Source of the DNA: an uncultured Acetatifactor sp.
Lineage (GTDB): Bacteria > Bacillota > Clostridia > Lachnospirales > Lachnospiraceae
Assembly (NCBI GenBank): GCA_947624245.1
Contig: CANQJL010000003.1
Coordinates: 62,001-126,000, forward strand
Length of the DNA: 64,000 bases
Reading direction: 5' to 3'
The position numbers were made by a program, and so were the translations under genes. This document shows, piece after piece, positions 24,838 through 38,172 of this stretch; position 1 is the first letter of the stretch; every line of letters starts with the position of its first letter. The notes under the pieces are model-generated. The model did no database searches and had not been told where the DNA came from. It worked only from the letters and a program-made list of their open reading frames with translations.

Positions 24838-25047
24838 CTAAGGCACGGGATCATACCCTCCCTTAGAAAAAGGATTGCATCGAAGTATCCTCCATACGGC
24901 CAACAAGCTTCCCTTTACAGCCCCGTATTTTTCAATGGCCTCGAGACCGTACTGGGAACATGTGGGAATATAGGGACACTTTGTTCTCTTCATGGGAGAA
25001 ATATATTTTTGATAAAATCTGATGCCGGCAATCAAAAACTTTTTCAT
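24838..25047 (-). CDS. yidD: Membrane protein insertion efficiency factor YidD
   Basis: A 69-residue protein with the YidD pattern: [34 protein letters not shown] in order, with the conserved CxxxPTCSxY cysteines. It helps YidC-dependent insertion. The start is uncertain: 25047 (MKKFLIAG) matches the family, while an in-frame ATG at 25071 overlaps rnpA. Neither has a strong ribosome site, so it is probably translated by coupling to rnpA. Confidence 0.9.
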   Translation of the reverse strand: MKKFLIAGIRFYQKYISPMKRTKCPYIPTCSQYGLEAIEKYGAVKGSLLAVWRILRCNPFSKGGYDPVP

Positions 25048-25061
25048 TGTTTCAATCAAGA

Positions 25062-25406
25062 TTAAGAACATACCTTAATAATATGATGAAGCTTTCCAAG
25101 GTGAAGCAGCGAACTTTCGATTTCCTTATAACCTACCGAGGCTGCACTCGGCCTTGCCACGATCACAATGTCCAAACCACTATTGAACACCGCTTCCTGT
25201 AATCGGTAACTTTCACGCACCAGTCTCGTTACTCGGTGTCTCACGACACTGTTGCCAACCTTCTTGCTCACGCTGATTCCAATTCTGTTCCTGTCTGTGC
25301 CGTTTTCCTTCGTGTACATAATCAGATATCTGTTTGCATAAGAAATACCGTTTTTGTATACGAATTGGAATTGGTGATTTTTTTTTAAACTTTCAGAAAA
25401 TTTCAT
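25062..25406 (-). CDS. rnpA: Ribonuclease P protein component
   Basis: A 114-residue protein subunit of RNase P, which trims the 5' end of tRNA precursors together with the RNA subunit. The family signature [20 protein letters not shown] lies at residues ~46-65. The start at 25406 has AGGAGAA upstream. It lies between rpmH and yidD in the standard order. Confidence 0.95.
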   Translation of the reverse strand: MKFSESLKKNHQFQFVYKNGISYANRYLIMYTKENGTDRNRIGISVSKKVGNSVVRHRVTRLVRESYRLQEAVFNSGLDIVIVARPSAASVGYKEIESSLLHLGKLHHIIKVCS

Positions 25407-25447
25407 CAAATTCTCCTAAAGAAGAAAAAAGGTCACATTCCTGTGAC

Positions 25448-25582
25448 CTACACGGATAATTTTTTTCTTCCTTTCGCACGTCTTGCAGCCAAAACCTTTC
25501 TTCCGCCCGGAGTACTCATTCTGGCTCTGAATCCGTGAACCTTTGCACGTGAACGCCTTTTGGGCTGATATGTCATTTTCAT
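25448..25582 (-). CDS. rpmH: 50S ribosomal protein L34
   Basis: A 44-residue basic protein: [20 protein letters not shown], then [20 protein letters not shown]. This is full-length L34. GGAGG lies 10 bases upstream of the ATG at 25582. A longer frame to 25651 is an overlap with the leader. It is the first gene of the leftward transcript from oriC. Confidence 0.95.
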   Translation of the reverse strand: MKMTYQPKRRSRAKVHGFRARMSTPGGRKVLAARRAKGRKKLSV

Positions 25583-25747
25583 GGAAAAGCACCTCCTTCT
25601 CTCTACCTTCCTAATTATAACGATAAAGGTGAATATTTTTATTACGCACACTTAATTTTTAGAAAACAGCATATTGATTGTATAAAAAAAAACCTCAGAT
25701 GTCAAGGAAAATCGCACTTTCAGAGCAAATTAATTTTTTTTAATACG

Positions 25748-25999
25748 TTATACACATATATATCCACAAAAAAATTATACATTTCAGTTATGCACAGGCT
25801 GTTGATTTCTTGTGGACAATTTTTTCATAAATGTAAGAACAATGTGAATTTTCTCTGAAAAGAACTGTTTTTTACGGGAAATTAAGCCATTTTTATTTTT
25901 TGACAATTTATCCACTTATTCACATTAATATCCACATGCTCTGTGAAAACAGAAAATAAATGTAAAATTATTCACAATATGTGGATAACTTTATCCATA
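25748..25999. other. oriC: oriC, left part: DnaA-box cluster upstream of dnaA
   Basis: The 503-base gap rpmH-dnaA holds at least nine DnaA-box-like 9-mers. Exact TTATNCACA: 25748-25756, 25788-25796, 25916-25924, 25968-25976, and the perfect TGTGGATAA at 25980-25988 (minus orientation). One-mismatch forms: 25760-25768, 25811-25819 (minus), 25908-25916, 25928-25936 and 25991-25999. The region is strongly AT-rich. It lies between divergent rpmH and dnaA, as in other Firmicutes. It probably also controls dnaA transcription by DnaA itself. No clear dnaA promoter was singled out. Confidence 0.9.
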
Positions 26000-26085
26000 C
26001 TATGTTGATAACTAATATTTGAAATATAAAAGAATCTATATTAAAATAAACTCATGTGATATTTTTTGCGGAAGGTTTTTGAAAA

Positions 26086-27450
26086 ATGGACGACATAAAA
26101 GAAAATTGGTCTAATATAAAGGAGACGATCCGGAGAGAATACAGTATCTCGGAAATCTCTTACCAGACCTGGCTGGAGCCGTTGGAATTTCATAGTGTGA
26201 CAGATGATGTGGTAAGCATCATCATACCGTCGGATCAGGCTCATGCTTTGAACTATATTTCTTCAAAGTATAAGAGCTTTTTTCAGGTTACCATCACAGA
26301 GATGTTCAGCCATAACTATGACGTGAAATTTATTCTGGAGAAGGACGTCCAGGATCAGGAGCCTGCTGACAATGAAAAATTCGGAAGAAAGTCCGTATTT
26401 AACATTAATTATGAGAATGCAAATCTGAATCCGAAATATAAATTCGATACCTTTGTGGTGGGAAGCAACAATAAATTCGCCCATTCGGCTTCCCTGGCAG
26501 TGGCGGAGTCTCCCGGAGAGGCATACAATCCTCTGTATCTTTACGGCGGGCCCGGTCTCGGCAAAACTCACCTTATGCACTCCATTGGTCACTTTATTCT
26601 GGAGCAAAATCCGGAAAAGAAGGTACTCTATGTGACCAGTGAAGAATTTACGAATGAAGTGATCGAATCCATCAGAAGCGGTAACGCTGCTTCCATGACA
26701 AAACTGAGAGAAAAATATCGGACCGTGGACGTATTAATGGTCGACGACGTCCAATTTATCATAGGAAAGGAAAGTACCCAGGAAGAATTCTTCCATACCT
26801 TCAATGTGCTTCACGCGGCCGGAAAGCAAATCGTTCTCTCATCAGACAAGCCCCCGAAGGAGATCGAAACTCTAGACGAAAGATTCCGTTCCAGATTTGA
26901 ATGGGGATTGATTGCGGATATCCAGCCGCCCGACTATGAGACAAGAATGGCAATTTTGCGCAAAAACGCAGAATCCTATGACAGGAAGATAGATGAAGAA
27001 ATCATCAAGTATATTGCCACCAACATCAAATCAAACATCAGAGAGCTGGAGGGAGCATTTAACAAGATCATTGCCTTTGCAAAATTAAATAAGGTAGATC
27101 TCACTCTCGAGCTGGCGGAAGAAGCCCTGAAAGACGTGATCTATCCGAATAAGGCAAAAGAAATCACGCCTGTGCTCATCATCAACGTAGTGGCAGAACA
27201 TTTCGGAGTCAGACCGGAGGACATTACCTCCAAGAAAAGAAATTCCGAATTTGTTCTCCCCAGACAGGTAGTAATGTATCTTTGCAGGGAGCTGCTGGAT
27301 TCTTCTCTGGTGAGCATCGGAAAGCTCCTTGGCAAAAAGGATCACACCACAGTCATTCACGGCGTGAACAAGATTGCTGCGGAAATTCAGACGAACGAAG
27401 AACTGAAAAACAAGATTGACATCATAATAAAGAAAATAAATCCATCTTAG
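26086..27450 (+). CDS. dnaA: Chromosomal replication initiator protein DnaA
   Basis: A 454-residue AAA+ initiator of full length. Domain I covers residues 1-~80 (ISYQTWLEPLEF), domain II is a short linker to ~110, and the AAA+ domain starts at NPKYKFDTFVVGSNN. Walker A is GGPGLGKTH at 154-162, Walker B VDVLMVDDVQF near 214, and sensor 2/arginine-finger elements follow (ETLDERFRSRFEWGL). Domain IV has the DNA-binding signature LLGKKDHTTVIHGVNKI near residue 410. It binds the DnaA boxes on both sides of its own gene. Confidence 0.98.
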   Translation: MDDIKENWSNIKETIRREYSISEISYQTWLEPLEFHSVTDDVVSIIIPSDQAHALNYISSKYKSFFQVTITEMFSHNYDVKFILEKDVQDQEPADNEKFGRKSVFNINYENANLNPKYKFDTFVVGSNNKFAHSASLAVAESPGEAYNPLYLYGGPGLGKTHLMHSIGHFILEQNPEKKVLYVTSEEFTNEVIESIRSGNAASMTKLREKYRTVDVLMVDDVQFIIGKESTQEEFFHTFNVLHAAGKQIVLSSDKPPKEIETLDERFRSRFEWGLIADIQPPDYETRMAILRKNAESYDRKIDEEIIKYIATNIKSNIRELEGAFNKIIAFAKLNKVDLTLELAEEALKDVIYPNKAKEITPVLIINVVAEHFGVRPEDITSKKRNSEFVLPRQVVMYLCRELLDSSLVSIGKLLGKKDHTTVIHGVNKIAAEIQTNEELKNKIDIIIKKINPS

Positions 27451-27612
27451 TAATAATTAGTTTTACTTTACTTTGGATTTATTTTCTTTGAAGATAAACC
27501 CTTCTTAGATGACAGTTAGTTTTACTTTGTGGGTATTTTGTTGATAAGGGTGTTCTTTTCCGCTGTTTTTTGTTGATAACTTTTAGGGCTTAAAAATGAC
27601 GAAATCGGCCCA

Positions 27613-27780
27613 TGTGCATAACTTGAAAGTTTTTCTTAAGATATTCTGAAATAATTAACGACTTTACCATTTTCTTTTTCCTCGAAAAATAGTATAATAG
27701 ATGTGGTTATGCACAAATCAACACTCTTTACTGTAGTTATTATTAAATTATTTATATTTTTATTATTTTATATCATCTGC
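27613..27780. other. oriC: oriC, right part: DnaA boxes and AT-rich stretch between dnaA and dnaN
   Basis: The 374-base gap dnaA-dnaN contains exact boxes TGTGCATAA (27613-27621, minus) and TTATGCACA (27707-27715, plus), plus TTGTTGATAA-type near matches around 27539-27575. A run of almost pure A/T follows at ~27733-27772, a good candidate for the unwinding element. Two clusters separated by dnaA match the bipartite origin of Bacillus subtilis. A TATAAT at 27693-27698 probably serves dnaN; its -35 box is poor. Confidence 0.75.
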
Positions 27781-27824
27781 GGGTACGCAAATTACGTGCT
27801 CTGATTGCGAAGGGAGTTATTCAC

Positions 27825-28934
27825 ATGAAGCTTTTATGTTCCAAATCAAATCTGTTGGCCGGCGTACAGATCGTACAGAAGGCTGCTTCCAACAAGACTA
27901 CCATGTCCATACTGGAATGTATCATGGTAGATGCAACAAAGGGAATCATTACGCTGACAGCAAACGATATGGATCTTGGAATAGAGACCGTCATAGAGGG
28001 CGACATTATAGAGAAAGGAGCGATTGCATTAGATGCAAGGGTCTTTTCCGAAATTGTGAGAAAGCTTCCTGACGGTGATGTTACTATCGAGACGGATTCT
28101 ACATACAAGGCAGTCATTAAGTACGGAAAGTCTCAATTCAGCATCATAGGAAAATCAGGAGAAGACTTCTCTTATCTTCCTGTGGTGGAAAAAGAGGACA
28201 GTATCGTCATCAGCCAGTTCGCTTTAAAGGAAATTGTCAGACAGACAATCTTTTCCATCTCTGACAACGACAACAATAAATTGATGACCGGTGAACTTTT
28301 TGAAATCAATGGAAATGAGCTGAAGGTGGTATCTCTTGACGGACACAGAATTTCTATCCGAAAGATTGCTCTGAAGGACAGCTACAGTCCAAAGAAAGTG
28401 ATAGTTCCCGGAAAGACTTTGAATGAGGTGAGCAAAATCTTGTCCGGCGGAGCGGACAGCGACGTGGTCATTTCTCTTACGTCAAAGCACATCGTGTTTG
28501 AGTTTGAAAATACTACCGTTGTTTCCAGACTTTTAGAGGGCGAGTATTTTAAGATAGACCAGATGCTTTCCAGCGACTATGAAACGAAAGTAAAGGTCAA
28601 CAAGAAAGAATTATTGAATTGTATCGACAGAGCTACCCCTCTTGTAAAGGAAGGGGACAAGAAGCCTATCATCATTAATATCACGGACGATAACATGGAG
28701 TTAAAGATAAATTCCATTATCGGAAGTATGAATGAAAATATAGATATCGAAAAGCAGGGCAAGGATTTGATGATAGGATTTAATCCGAAATTCTTGTTGG
28801 ATGCGCTGCGGGTGATTGACGATGAGGAAGTGGATCTTTATATGGTGAATCCGAAGGCTCCCTGCTTTATCAAGAATCCTGAGGAGAGCTATATTTATCT
28901 GATACTTCCCGTGAACTTTACTACGGTCAGCTAG
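27825..28934 (+). CDS. dnaN: DNA polymerase III subunit beta (sliding clamp)
   Basis: A 369-residue ring-forming clamp that tethers DNA polymerase III to DNA. It begins MKLLCSKSNLLAGVQIVQKA, and shows the three repeated clamp domains, with IVISQFALKEIVRQTIFSIS at the second-domain start. The C-terminus YIYLILPVNFTTV is close to the conserved YLILPVR end. GAAGGGAG precedes the ATG. The next gene starts 9 bases after its stop, so co-expression is expected. Confidence 0.97.
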   Translation: MKLLCSKSNLLAGVQIVQKAASNKTTMSILECIMVDATKGIITLTANDMDLGIETVIEGDIIEKGAIALDARVFSEIVRKLPDGDVTIETDSTYKAVIKYGKSQFSIIGKSGEDFSYLPVVEKEDSIVISQFALKEIVRQTIFSISDNDNNKLMTGELFEINGNELKVVSLDGHRISIRKIALKDSYSPKKVIVPGKTLNEVSKILSGGADSDVVISLTSKHIVFEFENTTVVSRLLEGEYFKIDQMLSSDYETKVKVNKKELLNCIDRATPLVKEGDKKPIIINITDDNMELKINSIIGSMNENIDIEKQGKDLMIGFNPKFLLDALRVIDDEEVDLYMVNPKAPCFIKNPEESYIYLILPVNFTTVS

Positions 28935-28943
28935 GTGGCGTCA

Positions 28944-29153
28944 ATGGAAACGATTCATTTAAGAGAAGAGTATATTAAGCTCGGACAGGCGTTGAAGGCT
29001 GCAGGTCTGGTGGAATCCGGAGTAGACGCAAAATTTGCGATTCAGGACGGTCTCGTAAAGGTAAACGGACAGGTGGAGACACAGAGAGGCAAGAAGCTGA
29101 CAGCCGGCGATGTTGTGGAATTTGAAGGCGAGACCATCTCAATAGAAGCGTAA
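28944..29153 (+). CDS. rlbA: S4-domain RNA-binding protein (YaaA/RlbA family)
   Basis: A 69-residue protein with an S4 RNA-binding fold: YIKLGQALKAAGLVESGVDA, then FAIQDGLVKVNGQVETQRGK and GDVVEFEG. The gene between dnaN and recF in Firmicutes encodes this protein, implicated in ribosome assembly. The start at 28944 has AGGTGG upstream; a GTG at 28935 is an alternative. Confidence 0.9.
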   Translation: METIHLREEYIKLGQALKAAGLVESGVDAKFAIQDGLVKVNGQVETQRGKKLTAGDVVEFEGETISIEA

Positions 29154-29167
29154 AGACGGTATAAAAT

Positions 29168-32333
<3,166 letters not shown>

Positions 32334-32387
32334 ATGAGAATTTTTTGAAAGATGTAAATGCCGTCCTGCGGCAGATTGAGAGGAAAC

Positions 32388-34901
32388 ATGAACGACGACA
32401 TTTTTGAAAAGGGCACCGTGTTCGACAAGATTCAGGAAGTGGACCTGAAGGAGCGAATGGAGACCTTTTATATCGATTATGCCATGAGTGTTATCGCGTC
32501 CAGAGCGCTTCCCGATGTGAGGGACGGTCTGAAGCCGGTTCAGCGCCGTGTGCTGTTCTCCATGTCGGAGCTGCACAACGATTACGACAAGCCTCACAGA
32601 AAGAGCGCCCGTATCGTCGGCGATACTATGGGTAAATATCACCCTCACGGCGACAGCTCCATCTACGGGGCTTTGGTCAATATGGCTCAGGACTGGTCTA
32701 CGAGATATCCCCTTGTGGACGGACACGGAAACTTCGGATCCATGGACGGCGACGGAGCCGCGGCCATGCGTTATACCGAGGCGAGACTTTCCAAGATATC
32801 TTCTCAGCTTCTTGCGGATATAGAAAAGGATACCGTGGATTTTGTCCCCAACTTTGACGATACGGAGAAAGAGCCCGTAGTGCTTCCCAGCCGTTATCCG
32901 AATCTGCTGGTGAACGGTACCACAGGTATCGCCGTGGGTATGGCTACCAATATTCCCCCTCACAATCTTCGTGAGGTGGTCAACGCGGTAGTGAAGATCA
33001 TTGACAATAAGATCAATGAGAACAGAGTCACCTCCATCGACGAGATCCTTGAGATCATCAAGGCTCCAGACTTTCCTACGGGCGGTCTGATTCTGGGTAC
33101 GAGAGGATGCGAGGAAGCATACAGAACGGGCCGGGGCAAGATCGTGGTTCGTGCGGTCACGGAGATCGAGACGCTTCCCAACGGCAAGACGCAGATTGTG
33201 GCCACGGAGCTTCCCTATATGGTGAACAAGGCCAATTTGATCATCAAGATTGCCGAGCTGGTAAAGCTAAAGAGAGTGGACGGCATCACGGATATCCGCG
33301 ACGAGTCCAACAGAGAAGGCGTCAGAGTAGTCATCGAGCTGCGCAAGGACGCCAACGCCAACGTTATCCTGAATCAGCTCTATAAGCACACGCAGCTTCA
33401 GGATACCTTCGGTGTGATCATGCTGGCTCTGGTGAACAATGAGCCAAAGATCATGAATCTTCTGGATATGATGATATATTACCTGAAGCATCAGGAGGAG
33501 GTCGTCACCAGAAGGACAAAGTACGAGCTGAACAAGGCCGAGGAAAGAGACCATATTTTACAGGGACTCTTAAAGGCTCTGGACTTTATTGATGAGGTCA
33601 TCTCTATCATTCGCGGCAGCGATACGCCCCAGATGGCGAAAGAGAGATTGATGGAGCGCTTCGAGCTGACGGAGGTTCAGGCAAACGCCATTGTGGAGAT
33701 GCGTCTGCGCGCCCTCACCGGTCTGGAGAGAGAAAAGCTTGAGAAGGAACACAAGGAGCTGGAGATCCGCATTACGGAATTGAAGGCGATTCTGGCTGAC
33801 GAAAAGCTGCTCCTTGGCGTGATCAAAGAAGAAATGCTTATGATCTCCCAGAAGTACGGCGACGACAGAAGAAGCAAGATCGGCTATGACGAGAAGGATA
33901 TCTCCATGGAGGATCTGATTCCCAGAGAAAATACCGTTATCGCCATGACCAATATGGGATATATCAAGAGAATGACCGTGGACAATTTCAAGGCGCAGAA
34001 CCGCGGCGGCAAGGGAATCAAGGGTATGCAGACCATCGAGGAGGACTTCATCGAGGATCTGCTGATGACCACCACCCATCATTACCTGAATTTCTTTACG
34101 AACTTCGGCCGCGTATACCGCCTGAAGGCGTACGAGATTCCCGAGGCCGGCAGAACTGCAAGAGGTACGGCGATCGTGAATCTTTTGATGCTGTCGCCGG
34201 GAGAGAAGATTACCGCTATGATACCGATCAGCGAGTATGACGACGGCAAGAACCTGTTCATGGTCACTAAAAAGGGCATTGTCAAGAAGACTTCCCTGAA
34301 GGAATACTCCAATATCCGCAAGAACGGTCTGACGGCCATTAACTTAAGAGATGACGATGAGCTGATCGAGGTGAAGACCACAGAGAAAAACAGCGAGATC
34401 TTCCTTGTGACAAAGCACGGTATGTGTATCCGCTTTAAGGAGACGGACGTGCGCAGCACGGGGAGAGCTTCCATGGGCGTGATCGGCATGAATCTGGACG
34501 ATCAGGATGAGATCGTGGGTATGCAGCTTCAGAGTCAGGGAGATTCCCTGCTGGTGGTTTCCGAAAATGGTCTGGGTAAGCGCACCTGCCTTGATGAATT
34601 TACGATTCAGAAGCGCGGCGGCAAGGGCGTGAAATGCTATAAGATCACCGAGAAGACGGGCGACGTGATGGGCGTAAAGGCCGTGGTGGACGAAAATGAG
34701 ATCATGCTGATCACCACGGAGGGTATCATCATTCAGCTCAGAAGCCAGGATATCTCCACGCTGGGAAGAATCACCTCCGGCGTCAAGATGATGGATCTGA
34801 AGGACGGCGTCAAGATTGCAAAGATTGCAAAGGTGAGAGAGAAGGTCTCCAACGGCGAGCAGGAATTTGACGATGTGGACGATGCCATAGAAGGTATGTA
34901 A
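32388..34901 (+). CDS. gyrA: DNA gyrase subunit A
   Basis: An 837-residue breakage-reunion subunit. The active tyrosine lies in [12 protein letters not shown] near residue 129. The quinolone-resistance region reads [20 protein letters not shown] near 86-105 and has serine at both usual positions or nearby. The C-terminal six-bladed wrapping domain carries the GyrA box as [10 protein letters not shown], with a second related QKRGGKGVK motif later. The start at 32388 has GAGAGG upstream. It pairs with gyrB, 54 bases upstream, to introduce negative supercoils. Confidence 0.97.
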   Translation: MNDDIFEKGTVFDKIQEVDLKERMETFYIDYAMSVIASRALPDVRDGLKPVQRRVLFSMSELHNDYDKPHRKSARIVGDTMGKYHPHGDSSIYGALVNMAQDWSTRYPLVDGHGNFGSMDGDGAAAMRYTEARLSKISSQLLADIEKDTVDFVPNFDDTEKEPVVLPSRYPNLLVNGTTGIAVGMATNIPPHNLREVVNAVVKIIDNKINENRVTSIDEILEIIKAPDFPTGGLILGTRGCEEAYRTGRGKIVVRAVTEIETLPNGKTQIVATELPYMVNKANLIIKIAELVKLKRVDGITDIRDESNREGVRVVIELRKDANANVILNQLYKHTQLQDTFGVIMLALVNNEPKIMNLLDMMIYYLKHQEEVVTRRTKYELNKAEERDHILQGLLKALDFIDEVISIIRGSDTPQMAKERLMERFELTEVQANAIVEMRLRALTGLEREKLEKEHKELEIRITELKAILADEKLLLGVIKEEMLMISQKYGDDRRSKIGYDEKDISMEDLIPRENTVIAMTNMGYIKRMTVDNFKAQNRGGKGIKGMQTIEEDFIEDLLMTTTHHYLNFFTNFGRVYRLKAYEIPEAGRTARGTAIVNLLMLSPGEKITAMIPISEYDDGKNLFMVTKKGIVKKTSLKEYSNIRKNGLTAINLRDDDELIEVKTTEKNSEIFLVTKHGMCIRFKETDVRSTGRASMGVIGMNLDDQDEIVGMQLQSQGDSLLVVSENGLGKRTCLDEFTIQKRGGKGVKCYKITEKTGDVMGVKAVVDENEIMLITTEGIIIQLRSQDISTLGRITSGVKMMDLKDGVKIAKIAKVREKVSNGEQEFDDVDDAIEGM

Positions 34902-34916
34902 AGAGATGATGTAGAA

Positions 34917-36113
34917 ATGGAAACGTACAGTGTATTTAAGGATCTTGCTATCATTATCATATTTGCAAAATTGTTCGGGATACTTGCAAGAAAATTGAGA
35001 GCGCCTCAGGTAGTCGGTGAGATTGTGGCGGGACTTTTGATCGGACCGAGCATTCTTGGACTTGTGCAGCAGACGGACTTTTTGACGGGATTGGCCGAGG
35101 TGGGCGTTGTTCTTCTGATGTTTTCCGCAGGTCTGGAAACAGATCTGAAGGAGCTGATGAAGACCGGCCCCGTGGCGTTTCTGATCGCATGTGCCGGCGT
35201 GTTCGTGCCTCTTGTGGGCGGAACGCTGCTGTATATGGGATTTTACGGCGCGGCGCCCTGGGGCTCCGAGAAATTTTACACGGCGTTGTTCATCGGCGTG
35301 ATCATGACGGCCACCAGCGTCAGTATCACCGTACAGTCCCTGAAAGAGATGGGGAAGCTGAGAGGAAAGGTAGGGACTACCATCTTAAGCGCCGCCATTA
35401 TCGACGATGTGATCGGTATTATCGTGCTTACCTTTGTGGTGGGCTTTAAGAATCCCAACTCCAATCCCGGCGCAGTGGTCTTATCCACAGTTCTGTTCTT
35501 TGCGATTGCTTTGGTGATAGGCTATATTCTGTTCAGGCTGTTTCAGGGATTTGACGAACGTTATCCCCATACTAGGCGGATTCCCATTATCAGTCTGGCG
35601 CTTTGCTTTTTCTTTGCCTATGCGGCAGAGGAATTTTTCGGCATTGCGGACATTACCGGCGCCTATGTGGCCGGCATTATCCTCTGCTCTGTGCGGGATT
35701 CTTCTTATATAGAGGAAAAGATGGAGATCAGCTCCTACATGATTTTCGGCCCCGTATTCTTTGCCAGCATCGGACTGAAGACGAATATTGAAAGTGCGGA
35801 CGAGGGCATTCTGCTGTTTTCGCTCGGATTTGTGCTGGTAGCTCTGATTGCAAAGATCATCGGCTGCGGATTGATGGCAAGGCTGTGCCGATTCCGCTTT
35901 CAGGACAGTTTAAAGATCGGCGTAGGAATGATGACCAGAGGAGAAGTGGCGCTGATCGTAGCGCAGAAGGGATTGTCCGTAGGGCTCCTGTCACCGGTAT
36001 ACTTTACATCGGTGATCCTGCTGATCATTGTGTCCAGTATCTCCACGCCCATTCTCTTAAAATTACTGTACGCCAGGGATAAACAGCCGGAGGCGGTTTC
36101 TTCCGCCGAGTGA
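34917..36113 (+). CDS. Cation:proton antiporter (CPA2 family)
   Basis: A 398-residue membrane protein with about 12 hydrophobic segments. The N-terminal half has RAPQVVGEIVAGLLIGPSIL, the usual Kef/NapA pattern. The transport-site acidic pair is in AAIIDDVIGIIVLTFV near residue 160. The later segments include FGIADITGAYVAGI and MMTRGEVALIVAQKG, also typical of CPA2. It would exchange Na+ or K+ for H+. It lacks the C-terminal TrkA-N domain of KefB/C. It starts 15 bases after gyrA. Confidence 0.9.
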   Translation: METYSVFKDLAIIIIFAKLFGILARKLRAPQVVGEIVAGLLIGPSILGLVQQTDFLTGLAEVGVVLLMFSAGLETDLKELMKTGPVAFLIACAGVFVPLVGGTLLYMGFYGAAPWGSEKFYTALFIGVIMTATSVSITVQSLKEMGKLRGKVGTTILSAAIIDDVIGIIVLTFVVGFKNPNSNPGAVVLSTVLFFAIALVIGYILFRLFQGFDERYPHTRRIPIISLALCFFFAYAAEEFFGIADITGAYVAGIILCSVRDSSYIEEKMEISSYMIFGPVFFASIGLKTNIESADEGILLFSLGFVLVALIAKIIGCGLMARLCRFRFQDSLKIGVGMMTRGEVALIVAQKGLSVGLLSPVYFTSVILLIIVSSISTPILLKLLYARDKQPEAVSSAE

Positions 36114-36115
36114 CG

Positions 36116-37222
36116 CTATGCGGTCATCACCCGCAGCAGGTTCAGATTTCTGTCTGCAAGAAGGATATCCGCGCGTTTTCCCGCAGTCAATGAGCCTGTC
36201 TCGTGAAAGATGCCGATGCTCTTGGCGGGATTGATTGTGGCGGCAGCCACGGCTTCTCCCAAAGGTATGCCGAAGGAGACGGCGTTTCTCATACAATCAT
36301 ATAGATTCGTAACAGAGCCCGCAATGGTACCGTCCGAAAGCAGGGCTCTTTTTTCTTTGACCGTGACCCGTTGTCCGCCAAGCTCATATTCTCCGTCTCC
36401 CATGCCGGCGGCCCGCATGGAGTCGCTGATCAGCACGATTCTGTCCGGAAACAGCTTGAAGGCGGCCCGCACCATGCTCTCGTGGACATGGACGCCGTCA
36501 CAGATCAGCTCCGCCATGCAGTCTGCGGTGTCCGCCGCGGCGGCTGCCAGCCCCGGTTCCCTGTGTCCCAGAGGATTCATGGCGTTGAAAAGATGCGTCA
36601 CATGACCTGCCCCTGCCAGAAAGGCTTTCCTTGCGGTCTCATAATCCGCCGAGCTGTGTCCCAAAGAAATCACAGCTTCGTCTTTTACCTTCTCTATAAA
36701 TTCCAAAGCGCCTTTTACATTGGGCGCCAGCGTCACCAGCCGGATCAGCCCTCCGCACGCTTCGCTGCACTCTCGGAAAAAATCCGCATCGGGCGGTATG
36801 ATGTATTCTTCCCTGTGGGCCCCCCGCTTTTCGGGATCCAGAAAAGGCCCTTCCATGTTGATTCCCGCGATTCGAGACAAGCCCTCCTCCTCTGTCCAAG
36901 CTCTCATGCCGTGAAAGATCTCAAGAAGCTTTTCCTTCGGAAGGGCCATTGCAGCAGGGCAGTACGAGGTGATGCCGTGCGCGTACTCATAGCGCAGGAT
37001 CTCTCTCAGTCCCTGCATATCCCCGTCGGAAAAATCATGTCCCGCCGCACCGTGGCTGTGAATGTCGATCAGTCCGGGAAGAACGAGCAGGCCCTCCGCA
37101 TTTATGACAGTATTGTCGGTAACTTGTGCGGGGCTTGCTGCAATACGTCCTTTTTCTATATACAGATCGCGCACCACAAAGGATTTGTCCTCCTGAAATA
37201 CGGCTCCGCCCTTGATGATCAT
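36116..37222 (-). CDS. nagA: N-acetylglucosamine-6-phosphate deacetylase
   Basis: A 368-residue amidohydrolase that converts GlcNAc-6-phosphate to glucosamine-6-phosphate for amino-sugar use and cell-wall recycling. Metal-site and substrate motifs are visible: DIHSHGAAGHDF near residue 53, NMEGPFLDPEKRGAH near 122, LGHSSA near 185, HLFNAMNPLGHREPG near 206, DGVHVHES near 240 and LISDSM near 265. It converges with the antiporter gene with only two bases between their stops. No nagB or PTS gene adjoins, unlike many nag operons. Confidence 0.95.
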   Translation of the reverse strand: MIIKGGAVFQEDKSFVVRDLYIEKGRIAASPAQVTDNTVINAEGLLVLPGLIDIHSHGAAGHDFSDGDMQGLREILRYEYAHGITSYCPAAMALPKEKLLEIFHGMRAWTEEEGLSRIAGINMEGPFLDPEKRGAHREEYIIPPDADFFRECSEACGGLIRLVTLAPNVKGALEFIEKVKDEAVISLGHSSADYETARKAFLAGAGHVTHLFNAMNPLGHREPGLAAAAADTADCMAELICDGVHVHESMVRAAFKLFPDRIVLISDSMRAAGMGDGEYELGGQRVTVKEKRALLSDGTIAGSVTNLYDCMRNAVSFGIPLGEAVAAATINPAKSIGIFHETGSLTAGKRADILLADRNLNLLRVMTA

Positions 37223-37407
37223 AGATTACCTCCTGTAAGTCTTTTGAATCGCTGCCATTATTTAAATTTAAAAAGGTCCTTTATAAACTGTGAACAGATA
37301 TGCTGTAAGAGCTTGATTTTTTATCCTTTTTTGCTATGCTGTTAGAAGCAGGAAAAATGTGCAGTGACAGAACCGCACAAACATTATTTGCGGAAAAAGG
37401 AGTCATC

Positions 37408-38151
37408 ATGCCCAATCGAGAAGCCTTTGAAAATGCCAAAAACAAAGTCATAGGGGTGGACAGACAACGTTTGGGAATCGGTACTCTTGCCGAAAAATCA
37501 GTACATGTGATCCTGAAGAACTACTACGAGCCAGACGAAGACCATCAGGAAATTCCCATTGGGAACTATGTGGCCGATATCTACAGGGAAGGCGAGATCA
37601 TCGAGATACAGACCAGACAGTTCAATAAGCTTCGGGACAAGCTGACGATGTTCCTGCCGCTCTATCAGGTAACGGTAGTCTACCCTATTCCGAGAGAAAA
37701 GTGGCTGATCTGGATCGATCAGGAGAGCGGTGCGCTCAGCAAAAAGAGAAAATCTCCGGTAAAGGGAACTCCCTACATAGCATTTCCGGAGCTGTACAAG
37801 ATCAAGACATTCCTGAAGAATCCGAACCTAAGGCTTAAGCTGGTACTGATCGACATGGAGGAATACAGGCTGCTGAACGGCTGGAGCGGCGATAAGAAGA
37901 AAGGTTCCAGTCGTTTTGACCGCATTCCTACTCAGATCGTAGCGGAAGTGGAAATCAACTGTCCGGAGGACTATATGCAGTTCGTGCCCTGCGAGCTGGA
38001 AGGGCCCTTCACCTCCAAAGAATTTGCGAAGGCGGCCCATATCCAAGTTTCTCTGGCACAGACGGTACTCAACATTCTCTACTATATGGGAACGGTGACC
38101 AAGGTGGGAAAAAAGGGGAATCAGTATCTGTACGAGATTCTGGATATCTGA
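37408..38151 (+). CDS. Conserved hypothetical protein with nuclease-like N-terminal half
   Basis: A 247-residue soluble protein. A start at 37408 has AAAGGAG upstream; the longer frame from 37336 lacks one. Residues ~25-115 read EKSVHVILKNYYEPDEDHQE, YVADIYREGEIIEIQTRQFN, then a strand VTVVYPIPREKWLIWID. The order E ... D ... ExQ resembles the core of PD-(D/E)xK nuclease-like folds. The C-terminal ~75 residues look like a winged helix (TSKEFAKAAHIQVSLAQTVL, then GTVTKVGKKGNQYLYEI). I do not recognise an established function. It is divergent from nagA, and a possible promoter (TTGATT...TATGCT) lies near 37314-37341. Confidence 0.65.
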   Translation: MPNREAFENAKNKVIGVDRQRLGIGTLAEKSVHVILKNYYEPDEDHQEIPIGNYVADIYREGEIIEIQTRQFNKLRDKLTMFLPLYQVTVVYPIPREKWLIWIDQESGALSKKRKSPVKGTPYIAFPELYKIKTFLKNPNLRLKLVLIDMEEYRLLNGWSGDKKKGSSRFDRIPTQIVAEVEINCPEDYMQFVPCELEGPFTSKEFAKAAHIQVSLAQTVLNILYYMGTVTKVGKKGNQYLYEILDI

Positions 38152-38172
38152 ACACGGGCGCGCCTCGCGCAG

